In this document: one piece after another, positions 32,568 to 45,264 of the stretch | Layout: each line of letters opens with the position of its first letter | How positions within the stretch are numbered: the first letter of the stretch is position 1 | Origin: Lunularia cruciata | Taxonomy: Eukaryota; Streptophyta; Marchantiopsida; Lunulariales; Lunulariaceae | Reading direction: 5' to 3' | NCBI GenBank assembly: GCA_948567375.1 | Contig: OX419755.1 | Location: 67,001 to 131,000, forward strand | DNA length: 64,000 nt | The notes under the pieces: model-generated | What the model was told of the DNA's origin: nothing | Databases searched by the model: none | The model's input: the letters and a program-made list of their open reading frames with translations, nothing else | Made by a program: the position numbers and the translations under genes

Positions 32568-32582
32568 ATATATATATATATA
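32568..32582. repeat. TA microsatellite in family B LTR
   Basis: Short run of about seven TA units. The other B LTRs have ATTTATATAGA here, so it expanded in this copy. Confidence 0.7.
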
Positions 32583-32920
32583 TGGAGTTTAGCTAAGCTT
32601 CTACATTAGTAATAATTAGCAAGAGTTAGTCCTAGCTAAGATAAAGGTGACCCTATTCTAGAGGAAGGGAAAAGAGTGAGCATCACTATTTTGTCTTCTA
32701 GTGTATTGACTTGGTATTATTCCTAGTTATTTGAGTTTGAGGAAAGAGTTGAGAACTCTTGGGCCCACAAGCCTTGTTGGTGCAAAAATTTTCTTTAGTC
32801 CAAGGAATCCTTGACTTAGTTGGTAGGTGAGGATAAGACCTCTACTCATGGGAATATTTCCATGTGCTTGGATATTCCTTTAGACTTTTTTACTTTTAGC
32901 CTAATATTCTAAGTTATTGT

Positions 32921-35900
32921 GGTAATGTGACAACCCGGCAAATATCACTTTTGCGGTAATCGGGTAAGTAAAGTTTGTTCCCAAAGAGATACGATTCAGA
33001 ATTGGTCAAATACAAATCAAAGTAACAATTGCAGTTCTTCTTGAGTTCTTCTTTAGTCTCTCAGGTAGAAACCACACCCAGAAGAGAATAACAAGCATTG
33101 ACTTGCAGTCTTATCACAAATTAACACTTCTTAATCACAACTCTATCAATTCTTTCCAAACAATCTTGATTGGGATGATTCAAGCTCTCTCGGAAATGGC
33201 ACTTCACTGTAAAATGACTTCGCCTCAAAATTGTGTTCCACCCTTCCACTGAAGGCACAACTTCCTTGATCAAAATTGCTTCACATCAACTTTGTGGTGC
33301 ACTCACAAATGCATAATACTACCAACACTACAATTCCTCTCAGATCTGTCAAGGCATTGCTTCGATTGCACTTCACTTAGGATCAAACACACAGAATGAA
33401 GATCAAGGCTACTGAATCCAACAACCAACAAGCACATGGACTTGCACTTTGAAATTCTCCCAACACTCACAATTACAAACACAAAGTTGATACTCGGAAT
33501 CAAGCTCAAGCAACAAGCACTGCTTCACAACACTTCACTTTATCTATTCTCAAAATTATGAGCACTAAACAACATAAGACTGTGAATGCACTCTTAAAGT
33601 GAAGCAATCGATAGTTCTAACAAAAATACCATTTTCTAACAACTCTACAAACCTACAGATCCAAAATTACAATGCATCTCTTCATATTTGCCTCGTCAAA
33701 TCTCAATTTTGTTTCTAATCCAATCTGATATCTACTGCATCATCAGCTTTCAAACCCAAACCCGAAGTAACTTCACCCACTACTACTCTTTCCTTGGGTT
33801 TCATAACTCCTAACTCTTCTATCAATTCTACTACTTCTTCACTCTGATCTACAATTGAGGTCATGGGTAACCTTTCTACTACTTTATCTTCCGACCCACT
33901 CTTCTCTAAAGTGTCAAATGTCAAATCTGAAGACACCTGCACTCCTACTTCTCTTACTTTGGGTCTTTGTACTTCTTCTACCTCACGAGAAAGTTTAGCT
34001 AACTTCGTCCTAATAAGGTCTAGTTTGAGACACACATTGTCCCTCACCTCCAACATCTTCCTATCTACACAATCTTGCAGCCGGATTAAAAGATTGTTTA
34101 ATTATGTATCCTTTGCCTTCCTCTTGCGCATCTCTTGCACTAGCAGCTTTAGCTCATGCAACCTCACCTCTTCAAGTTTACATTCCACTTCCGTACTCAG
34201 CATGGCCTTAATTTCATTGACGACACCTTCTACTTCACTAGTTTCTTCCACCACCGTAAACTTCTCCTTCTTCCTCTCTTCGTCCAATTCACTGATACAT
34301 CTGAAGCTCATCTTCAAATTCAGCTTTTAATGCTTCCTTCTCCCTTTGATGTATAAAGAGTTGTTCCTTTGCTTCTTGCATCCACCCTCTCAACCGATCT
34401 TCTTCACTACTCCCCTCCGTCAACTCTTGTTGCAAGGCTTGATCTTTCTCCGCTGCCCTCTTCTTAAGGCTCTCCAACTCTTGCTCCATCACCGCAGCAA
34501 TTGGCTTGGAGTGTATCAACTTGACATGCACCCCTACAAGTTCTCCTTTCAATCCCGTAGTCATCACAGTCATCTCCTTCACTTCCTCATGATTTTTACT
34601 AACTCTTCCCTTGTTGCCTCAAAGTGCTTACTCCAAAGAACCTCCTCAACCTAAAGTTCTTTGACCTCCATCTCCACTCTTGTCAACTTACTTTGTAACA
34701 ACAAGGTTTTGGCACTCCAGGTTTTTACCACTGCTAATTCATCTAGTACGTCAAGCTTGGCACTTATCATCTCCATCTTCTTTTGCTAGAACATCATCAA
34801 CAACGGGCATACTACCTTGGACAAATAGTCCACTCCTTCACACCTTGCATCCTCGGCTCGGACTTTGGGTTCCGACTCTTCTACATTTGGTACCTTGCCC
34901 CAAAGTTGAGATCTTTGCACCTTCAAAGTTTCCTCCTCGAAACTTTCTCCCTCTTTCTGAGTAAGGTCACTGGGCTCCATTGCAGATACACTCAGGGCAT
35001 TCTTACACTTGGCAGCTTGGGGTTGTGCTTCGCCTTCTTCTCCCTTCTTCTTCTCACTGCCCTGTTCCATCATGGAAACTTTGGGACTCGGCTTTCTAAC
35101 CTCTTTCATCGGCTGTATCAATTGCCGGACCTCCGCTTTGCCTTCATTGTCGCTACTCAATTCTTTGCTTTGTAGCATAAACTCCTCTTCTTTGCTTGAC
35201 ACTCCTTCCTTTGATCCGGTTTCTCCTCCCAATTCTTCTTCTTCTTCTTCTTGCACGACTTCCTTTGTCTTCACTATCACTGCCATTAAGTTAAGCTTTG
35301 GAACTTTCTGGGGTTGTACTATCGCAACATGACTCTCAAGCTTGGTCCTCTTTTGTGCCCTTGGAAGGTCAATTGCTATGATCTTTTCTCTCCCACTCTC
35401 TTTGTAGTACCTATCTCCCTCTTGCACTCTCTCTATATAGTATCGCTCATCTGCATCGGCTTCCTTGCGCAAATCTGGATGAAAGTGCGACCGCATTCAA
35501 CTTTGCTCTTCCAAAGTCAGCAAGTTCAACCCAAAATAAAAGTGTGTTGCGAATGGCACAAAATAATGCGGTGGCATATCCATTCTCCATCCTGAAATCA
35601 TCTGCCCCACTCTCTGATGCAGGCATTTTGCCCAATCTACTGCCTCTCCCGCAAACATTTGGTGAAAGAACAATGTTTGTTGCATAGTAACATAGGTGGT
35701 TCGCTCTGGTTTGAACATGGCCATCATGGCGCTTACAATTCCTCTCCACTCAGGGTCTCTATAACTATCCACCTTATACTTATTCTTAGTGCGGGGTTGA
35801 TTGAATGACTTTCTTACTTCTGTAGTCTCTTCTGAAGCATCACACTTCTGATAGAAGGTGGTACCTCCTACCTTTCCGGCTTCCCTTCCCAACACTACTC

Positions 35901-36130
35901 TCCAATCTGCCTCCGTCCATCAAGCGGGATTCCTTCTCTTCCCCTCATGCTTTGGCCCATCCTTGCAATTGCTTGCTGCAATTTCTACCATGAAACCTGG
36001 AAAATTGAAATTCCAGTTCCAGGCCAAGAACGTGATACAAAGTCTCGTCAAGACTTTGATCTGTGCTATTATTTCTAATCTACATGGTAACTAAAAAATG
36101 TGGGTACCATAATCTGGGTACCATAGGTAT
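32921..36130 (-). mobile_element. Solo long LTR of family A (copy A4)
   Basis: Starts TGTGACAACCC at 32926; its right end is a decayed GGGTACCATA, seen twice (ending near 36111 and 36125). Flanks GGTAA (32921-32925) and GGTAT (36126-36130) are a plausible 5-bp duplication with one mismatch, but ~16 bases of the host LTR present in other copies are missing here. There is no internal region. Confidence 0.75.
33715..36090 (-). pseudogene. LTR-embedded U3 ORF of family A (A4 copy)
   Basis: The two largest open segments, 35497-35895 and 34786-35496, are in the same frame, separated only by a TGA. They give YKVDSYRDPEWRGIVSAMM, FFHQMFAGEAVDWAKCLHQ, YFVPFATHFYFGLNLLTLEE, FHPDLRKEADADERYYIE and then a highly charged region with EEEEEE, SSKEEEF and KKGEEGEAQP. 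Coiled-coil segments follow at 34102-34582, and the acidic tail ends at 33715. The N-terminus differs from A2 and A3; the LTR start lies only ~35 bases before the first readable codon. Unknown function. Confidence 0.7.
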
Positions 36131-36363
36131 GTAACTATTTCACAAGTATGTAAGCTAGGGATGAGGACCTACTCATCATCCTTTCATTTGCAACTATCTC
36201 TTTGTCATTGAGTTCTTTAATGAACAATATCTTTAGTCTTGAAGGTTCCTCAGAATTCTAGCCTTAGAGGAGTGTGATGGAGTTTCTTGCTTTCTTAGTC
36301 CTTGGTGTGCTACCTTAATAGCCATTAGAGGTTCATCTTGAGTGAAAGACAAGTCAGCTCATA

Positions 36364-36810
36364 GCCCAAGTCTAGCAGTTGATAGGAAAGTAATCTCCAC
36401 ATATCTACCTATCTATGTACTTGCTATGCCTATTCTTCTTCTTTGGTATCATTATGGTTAAAGCATACTCTCTATGTGAAATCTCTACCAAACCAACTTC
36501 AAAAAGGTCTCTTCTCTGGCTTGAATGAAGGCTCTCCCCATATCACTATGTTTGTAGGGACATTGAAAAATTAGTGTATCACTAGTAAGCTGGTCATACA
36601 CTAATTGATGATAACATCTAAAAACTTCATACTAAAGGCAAAACAATTCATGTAGCTCCTCAAGAACCTCCAAACTCTATGTCTTTCTCCTCCTATAAGC
36701 TTGGGTCCAATGTCTAGCTCCCAAGTGTCCTTTGTAACTAACATAGAAGTGGAAGACATATTGATTAGCATGAGGGTTTAGGAGCAATATAAGTATTGCT
36801 TCTAAACCCC
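36364..36810 (-). pseudogene. Family C fragment C3, RT N-terminal region
   Basis: Directly after the B LTR end the sequence follows C2 60728-61160 almost step for step (GCCCAAGTCT, TCTCCATGTGAAATCT, AAGCTTGGGTCCAA, CAAGTGTCCT). It is the RT start in antisense, with small deletions. It shows that the old B copy had inserted into another family C element. Confidence 0.8.
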
Positions 36811-37332
36811 AATGCAAAGTAACTAGTAAGGGTTGTATCATCTATGGGCAAGGAACCACTATGGGAGTTGAAGTATGGGACTACCATTGTGGGATAAGCT
36901 GCTAAAGATGTTTGCCGCTATAGGCATTGTACAATTCAACTATGGGATGTTCTTTTACAAGATAGAGAGATGTTGTGGGATTCCTCTCTATGGGACACAA
37001 AAGAACAGGCTTAGATTGATGTGGGTGAGTAAATTAGTATGATAAGGTTAGACAAGAAATTAATGCAAAGGTAGCACATTGGCAAAGTTAGGTAGTGTAA
37101 CCTAGATTAGAATAAAGGATTAAGAGCCACTTGGCATTTATGGAGGATGGCAAGTGAAGGAGACAACCGTTGCAAGAGAAGTAACAAGGAGAATTTTTTA
37201 GGGTTCAATCCCACCTATATAAGGAAGCTTAGCCCATTACCTTCTAATTTTATAAGAAAACCTACTATCAAGCAAGGAGAAGTAGTACCTCTCATTTTTG
37301 TAAATACTAGTGAATTCAATTTGAAGGACACA
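36811..37332. other. Unassigned 0.5 kb between C3 and the A 3' LTR
   Basis: No coding frame or known motif. It has CCTATATAAGGAAGC at 37214-37228, a TATA-like box, in a context that could be a fragment of another LTR. Several repeats of CTATGGG occur between 36842 and 37000. Confidence 0.3.
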
Positions 37333-37586
37333 TGTGACAACCCGAAAAATATCACTTTTGTGGTAATCAGGTAAATAAAGTTCATTCCTACAAAGATACA
37401 AGTCAAAATTGGTCAGATATGAAGTCAAATGTCACAATGTAGTCCTTGATTTTGTCCTTAATCTCTCAGGTAGCAATTACACCTAGATAAGAGTAACAAG
37501 CATTGACTCACAATCTTGTCACAACAATTTGTCACACATAATCACAACTCCATCAAATCTTTCCAAAAAATCTTGATTGTGATGAT

Positions 37587-39485
37587 TGTGACAACCCGAC
37601 AAATATCACTTTTGCGGTAATTGGGTAAGTAAAGTTTGTTCCCGCAGAGATACAAATCAGAATTGGTCAAATACAAAGTCAAATAGTAATATGAAGTTCT
37701 TCTTTGTTGCGTCTTTAATCTCTCAGGTAGAAACCACACCCAAAAGAGAGTAACAAACACTGACTTGTAGTCTTGTCACAAATTAGCACTCCTTAATCAC
37801 AACTCCATCAATTCTTTCCAAACAATCTTGATTGTGATGATTTAGGCTCTCCCAAAAATGGCACTTCACTGCAAAATGACTTTGCTTCAGAATAGTGTTC
37901 CACCCTTCCACCAAAGGCATAACTTCCTCGATCAAAATTGCTTCACATCAACTTCACACTGCACTCACAAATGCAAAATACTACCAACACTACAATTCCT
38001 CTCATTTTTTCAAGGCATTGCTTTGATTGCACTTCACTCAGGATCAAACACACAGAGTAAAGATAAAGGTTGCGGAATCCAACATCCAACAAACACACTG
38101 ACTTGCACTTTGAATTTCTCTACACACTCACAAACACAAACACAAAGTTGATACTTGGAATCAAGCTTAAGCAACGAGCACTGCTTCACAATACTTTGCT
38201 TTATTTATTCTCAGAATTATGAGCACTAAACAACATAAGACTGTGAATGCAACTCTTAAATAGTGAAGCAATTGACAGTTATCTTCCTAATGTACCTCTT
38301 CCTAATGACTTTACAAACCTGCAGATCCAAAATGACAATGCAGTTCTTCATATCTGCGTATTCAAATCTCAAATTGGTTACTAATCCAATCCAATGTCTA
38401 CTTCTTCCTCGGTTTCAAACCCGATCCCGAAGTAACTTCACTTCTGATTACTCTGTCCTCGGGTTTCATAACTCCTAATTCCTCCACTAATTCTAACACT
38501 TCTCCTTCCTGATTTGTAATTCCTATCATAATTAAACCTTCTAAATCTCTATGTCCCGACCCACTCTTCTCTAAAGTGGCAAATGTCAAATCCAAAGATA
38601 CATGCACTCTTATCTCTCTTACTTCGGGTTTAACTTCTATCAATTCCTTTACTAATTCTATTGTGTCATCATCAAGAATTGTAATTGAAAGCATGAGTAC
38701 ACTATTTACACCTTCAATTTGTAACCCACTTTCCCCTAATCACTCATGTTATTGACCCGAAGATATTTACAATCTGATCTTGCACTTTGGGTGTATTCAC
38801 TACAGCTACTTCTCTTTCAATTCCTATTCCATCTTCAATCTAAATTGAAATTGAAGTCATGGGTATCCTAATTAACTTATTTTCCCTACTCTAACTTCCT
38901 CTAATGCCTCTGCCAAGATTCCTAAAGTCACTTTCACTGCACTCCGAGGTCCGACTACCTCAGGTTGAATCATATTTATTTGGAGGCAAAGTCTTTAGAC
39001 CCAAAATCATGTAAACCCAAAGTCCGAAGTCCGAAGTCACATTGACCCGAAAACACCAAACTCTTCACATCTACTCCTAAAACTCCAAATGCTTATAACT
39101 TCTTCTATAGACATCCAAACTTTGCGATTTTGGTGGCAATGGAAAGCTCTAAACAAGACACTTGTAACAAAATATAGCACACTTGATTTGGACTTGTGGT
39201 CACTCAGATATGGCCCCCTCAAGAATCTTGACTTGTAACCTTGATTCCAATGCAAAGAAACCCTCCTTCGGCTTCTGATCCAAGTTTTTCACTCCTCTGA
39301 CACAAAGTAAGCTTCTTCGGGTTTGATCCAGTCCAAGTCCTTCTTCCTCTAACACAAAGATGACTCCCTCAAGCTTGATCAAAATACACGTTTCCACTCA
39401 TTTCTTCTCCATTTGGTTTCAATTTGGTTTTAACAAGGCACTTCTTCTTCAAAACTCATCCAAAATGAAAAATGTGTGTACCACA
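37587..39485 (-). repeat. 3' LTR of short family A element
   Basis: 1,899 bp. Its sense-strand start GTGGTACACAC directly follows the polypurine tract at 39486. It keeps the conserved TATA block and the acidic tail of the U3 ORF (38398-38694) but not the globular or coiled-coil parts. Confidence 0.9.
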
Positions 39486-39501
39486 TACCCCCTCTCTCAA
39501 A
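39486..39501 (-). promoter_or_regulatory. Polypurine tract of short family A element
   Basis: Sense strand TTTGAGAGAGGGGGTA lies directly against the 3' LTR start. It is nearly identical to the tract of the autonomous element at 45837-45854. Confidence 0.8.
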
Positions 39502-39723
39502 TATGAGCATCCCCACGAACACACAACAAGGATTGAACAAGATGAATAAAATGACAAAGGCAATGTTTCTCTGCTAGATTTTGTTTAGCGTCATGCACAA
39601 AATTAATAATTAAAGTGGTCTTTGTCAATGCTTCAATATTTCCTTCTCTACACACTCAATTGAGTTGTCCAAATGGATCACTTCAGCCCAACAAGGATTT
39701 TTGTCTTTTGATTCAAGTTTTGC

Positions 39724-40164
39724 TCAGAGATCTAGAGCTTTTCTTCCCTCTATCATAAACTCTCTTTTCTTCTTTTTCTTTTTCTTTCTTTTCCAAACGA
39801 GGAGAATTGCAACCCAAACAAGGCGACAGCCACTCCAAATCACTCCAAGATTTAAATTCATCATCTGTGGCCAAGAGTTTGAAGGCAACAATTGGAACTT
39901 AAAGAAAGGTGTCTTTGGATTCACGTTCTCAAGAGATGGGGGTTCAAAAATCCTAAGTGCTGGTGACCCATAGGGTGTCGTGGCCATTGTATGCTCCAAC
40001 TCACTCCAAAAACATGATTCCTTGTCTGACTCCTCAGAGGAAGTAGACTCCTTTGAATCTTGATTTAAATCTTGAATAGTCTTCTCTTGGGCTACATTTG
40101 AAACCTTTTGAATTGGATTTGGTGTCAGCAACCTTGGTTGGTCAAAAAAATTAATGTCCAACAT
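39724..40164 (-). CDS. Small internal ORF of short family A element, doubtful
   Basis: 146 codons starting MLDINFFDQPRLL, with a Ser/Glu-rich middle (KESTSSEESDKES) and a poly-Lys stretch from an A-rich run. It lies between primer site and polypurine tract, where gag would be. I see no capsid or zinc motif. It may be a remnant of a gag N-terminus or chance; the intact length gives only mild support. Confidence 0.3.
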   Translation of the reverse strand: MLDINFFDQPRLLTPNPIQKVSNVAQEKTIQDLNQDSKESTSSEESDKESCFWSELEHTMATTPYGSPALRIFEPPSLENVNPKTPFFKFQLLPSNSWPQMMNLNLGVIWSGCRLVWVAILLVWKRKKKKKKKREFMIEGRKALDL

Positions 40165-40391
40165 CTTTCCACGTTATGATTCTTCAATCGTTGGATTGCA
40201 ATGATATTGGAAATTTTCAACTATTTTTCTCTCAAGGGCTTCAAAGTCTTCTTTCTCTTAGTGTTCTTGAAGTTCTTGAGCTTTTCTTCTCAACCTCCTT
40301 ATATTCTTATTACTTTTTGGCACTTTTGTTCTTGAAGGCATTGAAATTGGTTAAAACAACACTTTGTATTCTTCAACTCTTGATAATTGTA

Positions 40392-40409
40392 TCCTCGGCA
40401 GCGGTGCCA
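40392..40409 (-). promoter_or_regulatory. Primer-binding site of short family A element
   Basis: Sense strand TGGCACCGCTGCCGAGGA, seven bases after the 5' LTR end at 40417. It is close to the tRNA-Asp complement TGGCGCCGTTGCCGGGGA and shares the CACCGCT variant with the autonomous element (7645). Confidence 0.85.
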
Positions 40410-40416
40410 AAAATCA

Positions 40417-42319
40417 TGTGACAACCCGGCAAATATCACTTTTGCGGTCATTGGGTAAGTAAAGTTCGTTCTCATAGAGATACAAATCAGAATTGGTCAA
40501 ATACAAAGTCAAATAGTAACATGTAGTTCTTCTTGGTTGTGTCTTTAATCTCTCAGGTAGAAACCACACCCAAAAGAGAGTAACAAGCACTGACTTGTAG
40601 TCTTGTCAAAAATTAGCACTCCTTAATCACAACTCCATCAATTCTTTCCAAACAATCTTGATTGTGATGATTCAGGCCCTCCCAAAAATGGCACTTCACT
40701 GCAAAATGACTTCGCTTCAGAATAGTGTTCTACCCCTCCACTGAAGGCACAACTTCCTCGATCAAAATTGCTTCACATCAACTTCACACTGCACTCACAA
40801 ATGCAAAATACTACCAACACTACAATTCCTCTCAGATTTGTCAAGGCATTGCTTTGATTGCACTTCACTCAGGATCAAACACACAAAGTAAAGATCAAGG
40901 TTGTGGAATCCAACATCCAACAAACACACTAACTTGCACTTTGAATTTCTCCACACACTCACAAACATAAACACAAAGTTGATACTTGGAATCAAGCTTA
41001 AGCGACGAGCACTGCTTCACAGCACTTCACTTTATCTATTCTCAAAATTATGAGCACTAAACAACATAAGACTGCAAATGCCACTCTTAAATAGTGAAGC
41101 AATTGACAGTTATCTTCCTAATGTACCTCTTCCTAATGACTCTACAAACCTGCAGATCTGAAATGACAATGCACCTCTTCATATCTGCCTATTCCAATCT
41201 CAAATCGGTTACTAATCCGATCCGATGTCTACTTCTTCCTCGGTTTCAAACCTGATACCAAAGTAACTTCACTTCCAATTACTCTATCCTCGGGTTTTAT
41301 AACTTCTAATTCCTCCACTAATTCTAACACTTCTCCTTCTTGATTTGCAATTCCTATCATAATTAAGCCTTCTAAATCTTTATCTCCCGACCCGCTCTTC
41401 TCTATAGTGTCAAATGTCAAATCAAAGACACCTGCACTCTTATCTCTCTTACTTTGGGTTTAACTACTATTCAATTCCTTTACTAATTCTATTGAGTCAT
41501 CATCAAGAATTGTAATTGAAAGCATGAGTACACTATTTACACCTTCAATTTGTAACCCACTTTCCCTTAATCACTCATGTTACTGACCCAAAGACATTTA
41601 CAATCTGATCTTGCACTTAGGGTTTATTCACTACTGTTACTTCTCTTTCAATTCCTATGCCATCTTCAATCTGAACTGAAATTGAAGCCATGGGTATCCT
41701 AATTAACTTATTTTCCCTACTCTAACTTCCTCTAATGCCTCTACAAAGATTTGTGAAGTCACTTTCATTGCACTCCGAGGTCCGACTACCTCAGGTTCAA
41801 TCATATTTATCTTGAGGCTAAGTCTTTTGACCCAAAATCATGTAAACCCGAAGTCCGAAGTCCGAAGTCACATTGACCCAAAGATACCAAACTACTCTTC
41901 ACATCTACTCCCAAAACTTCAAATGCTTGTAACTTCTTCTATAGACATCCAAACTTTGCAATTTTGGTAGCAATAGAAAGCTCTGAACTAGATGCTTAGA
42001 ACGAAGTATAGCACACTTGATTTGGACCTGTGGTCACTCAGATATGGCCCCCACAAGAATCCTGACTTGTAACCTTTATTGTGATGCGAAGAAACCCTCC
42101 TTCGGTGTCTGATCCGAGTTTTTCCCTCCGCTGACATGAAATAAGCTTCTTCAAGTTTGATCCAGTCTGAGCGCTTCTTCCTCTAACACAAAGACGACTC
42201 CCTTGAGCTTGATCAAAACACACGTTTCCACTCATTTCTTCTCCATTTGGTTTCAATTTGGTTTCAGCAAGGCACTTCTTCTTCAAAACTCATCCAAAAT
42301 GAAAAATGTAGGTACTACA
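40417..42319 (-). repeat. 5' LTR of short family A element
   Basis: 1,903 bp from TGTAGTACC (sense) to GGGTTGTCACA, with the primer site next to it. It contains a trace of the U3 ORF tail (41229-41420) and a small AAGTCCGAAGTC array near 41852. Confidence 0.9.
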
Positions 42320-42862
42320 ATGATTAGGCTCTCCCAAAAATGGTACTTCACTACAAAACAACTTTGTCTCAGGATTGTGTTCCACCCCTCCACTAAAAGC
42401 ACAACTTCCTTGATCAAAATTGCTTCACATCAACTTTGCGTTGCACTCACAAATGTAGACTACTACCAACACTACAATTCCTCTCAGATCTATCAAGGCA
42501 TTGCTCCGATTGCACTTCACTAAGGATCAAACACACAAAATGAAGATCAAGGTTGCAAAACCCAACATCCAACAAACACACTGACTTGCACTTCAAAATT
42601 CTCCCAACACTCACAAACATAGACACAAAGTTGATACTCGGAATTAAGCTCAAACGACGAGCACTACTTCACAACACTTTGCTTTATCCATTCTTAGAAT
42701 TATGAGCATTGAACAACATATGACTACAAATGTCACCTTTAAATAGTGAAGCAAATGATAGTTACTAACAATTATACCGTTCTACAAGAACTTTTCTAAC
42801 CTATAGATCTGAAATGACAAACCACCTCTTCATATCTGCCTCTTCAAATCTCAAATTGGTTA

Positions 42863-45264
42863 CTACTCCAAACCGATGTCTACCTCTTCCTCGGCTTCCA
42901 ATTCCAAAGTAACTTCACTCACTACTCTGTCCTCGGGTTTCACAACTACTAATTCTTCTACAAATTATAACACTTCTTCACTCTGATCTACAATTACACT
43001 GGTGGGTAATCTATTTACTCCCTATGTCTTGACCTACTCTTCTCTAATACCTCCAATGGTAATTCCAAAGATATCTGCACTCCTATGTCATCTACTTTGG
43101 GCTTTGCTCTCACATCCTTCCGAAGTTTATCTATCTCCAACTTCACTAAATCTAATCTAATCGTGATATTATCTTCTACTTCTAATATCTTCCTATCAAC
43201 ATGAGTTTTGAGACTAATAAGCAAAGCATTTAAGTCTTTATCCTTTGCATTTCTACTCCTCATCTCCTGCACCAGCAACTTCAACTCGTGCAGTCTTGTC
43301 TCTTCAATTTGCACGCTGGTTTTTGAACTCAGCATCGTGTTCATCTTCGTCACAATCTCCTTCAATGGCTACAATCTCATTCTTCTCTCACGTTCTTAAT
43401 CTGCAAGCCAATCTTCTCTATACATTGCCAGTTTTGTCTCAAACTCAGCTTTTACTATCTCCTTCTCCTTCTACTTCTGAACAATCTCCTCCTCTAGATT
43501 ATGGAGTAACTCTCTCAATCTTTTTTCTTCTCTATATCTCACCGTCAACTCCCTTTGCTTGAGTTGCTTCTTTTCTTCTACACTCTCCATCATCCTATCA
43601 AGATCTTGCTCCTTCTCTGCTACACTTGCCATAGCATGAATAATCTCAAGTCACAAATCAGCAATCTATTGTTTCAAGATCTCATTCTCCGCTACTTGTC
43701 TTTCTCTTGCTATGTCATTCTACTCTATTATTCTCTCTCTACTCCCCACTTCCTTCTTCAAGTTCTTAATTACTTGATTTGGTACTATTGCATCTACTTG
43801 AAGTACTTCCCTCTCCTCCTCACCTTGAGTTACAATCTTCTTCAATTCTGAGTTCTCTTCTTCTAATCTTGCTAACACTTGCAATACAGTCTTCACCTCT
43901 GGATACTTTGACTGCATTTCCTTCTTCTTGTGCTCCAACTTTACCAACTATGGGCACACAATTTCCCGCAAATACTCCACTCTTTCACTTGGGGTTACCT
44001 TGACTTGCGGACTTGTCTCCTTCTCTGCCTCTTCTTCTCAGCCTTAATCGCCATATGGGAATAACTTCTTTGCTCCTTGAACTTCCACTCTCCACTTCTC
44101 TTACCCTACTTGGTCCCACTTCATACTTCACCTTTGTTTTGGAGCGGACTCCTTGTTGAATAGTCACCCTCTTCTCCTCCTGCTCTGGAACCTTGTCTTT
44201 GGTTCTCGGGTCACCTCCTTCTTTGGTCTCCATCTTTACTTCCTCCGCTTTAGGTACCAACTGCATCTCCACTCCATCATCAATGTCATGACTTGTGTCC
44301 CCACTCTGCAGCATGAACTTGGGTTCTTCCTCCTTCTCCAAGTCTTTGGATTTGCACTCAGCCCTTTTGACTCTTTGTCCAATGATGCAATTACCACCAA
44401 ATCTCTCCTTTGGTTCACCTTTCTAGCTTTTTGGGATCTTGCCGCCGCTACTTCTACTTCTTCTCCTTGTTGACTCCTCTTCTTTGACTTTGGAATGTTT
44501 ACCTTCACCTGCACACTCTGCCTCGTCTGCATGTAGTACTCGTTGCTACTCTTGATTTGCAAGATGTGCTGCTGCTCCTTTGCATCAACATCTCTTCTCA
44601 AATTGGAATGGAAGTATGACACCATCTTGTGTCTCTCCGCCGTATTGAGCAAGTTCAGCCCCAAATAGAAATGGGCTACAATTGGCACAATGTAATGTGG
44701 AGGTGACTTCTCTTGCAAATTCCACACCATCTATCTTGCATGTTGGTGAAAACACTTCACCCAATTTATTAGCTCTCTTGCAAACATCTTGTGGAAGAAC
44801 ACCGCTTGTTGTTTCATCATGTAGATTGTTCTTTTCAGCTTCAAGATCACCATTAGTGCACTTACAATACCTCTCCTCACAGGATCTTTATAGCTCTCCA
44901 CTTTGTAGCCATTCTTCATGCGCTTTGAAGAGAAGGCATCTCTCACTTCTTGGGTTTCTTCAGCTACTTCTCCCTTTGCCAAGAACGTGGCACCATGCTT
45001 TGCGCCTGCCTCTCTTTAAAGTACTAATCTCCAATTGGACTCTGCCTATCAAGCTGGATTTCCTCCCTTCTCTTCTCCCTTGAGGCCATCAAGACACTTA
45101 CTCTTGATGATCTCAATCATGAAACCTGGAAAAATAATGTTCCAACTCTATGCCAAGAATGTGATTTGAAGCCTGCTCAAGACTTTGATTCTCGCAATCA
45201 CATCTAACCTCCGAATCACATGATTTCTCACTATTAATTTAGAGTTCTTCTTCCCACTTCCCAT
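42863..45264 (-). pseudogene. LTR-embedded U3 ORF of family A (A6 copy)
   Basis: Partner of 5011-6843 in the other LTR of the same element. It starts MGSGKKNSKL; a longer frame opens at 45345. Segments: 45148-45345, 44731-44982 (NGYKVESYKDPVRRGIV, FFHKMFARELINWVKCFHQ), 44236-44730 (HYIVPIVAHFYLGLNLLNTAERH), coiled coils at 43720-43947 and 43015-43365, terminal stop 42863-42865. It keeps ~0.57 kb after KKRSQ that A1 has lost. A TAG in the coiled coil (IIE-stop-ND) is shared with A1, so it predates the insertion of this copy. Confidence 0.75.

Larger units (their letters stand above)
32499..36363 (+). mobile_element. 3' LTR of the old family B copy, split by A4
   Basis: Starts TGTAACACCCATTGG (32499) and resumes after A4 at 36126, ending AGCTCATA, a decayed GGCTCACA. 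Without A4 it is about 0.66 kb, matching the 692-bp LTR at 51060. The flanking GCCCA (36364-36368) is the expected target-site side and lies in family C sequence. Confidence 0.8.
37582..42324 (-). mobile_element. Complete short (non-autonomous) family A element
   Basis: 37587-42319 is 4,733 bp with two LTRs (1,903 and 1,899 bp), primer site, 0.93-kb internal region and polypurine tract. It is flanked by perfect 5-bp duplications ATGAT (37582-37586 and 42320-42324). No gag or pol domain is present, so it must have used proteins in trans. It inserted into a long LTR of its own family. The two LTRs differ at several percent of sites by eye, so it is not recent. Confidence 0.95.

Noticed and set aside
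34786-35496. Coiled-coil frame as a host cytoskeletal or myosin-like gene
   Set aside because: It occurs in five LTR copies with LTR boundaries around it; the heptad composition alone gives misleading resemblance.
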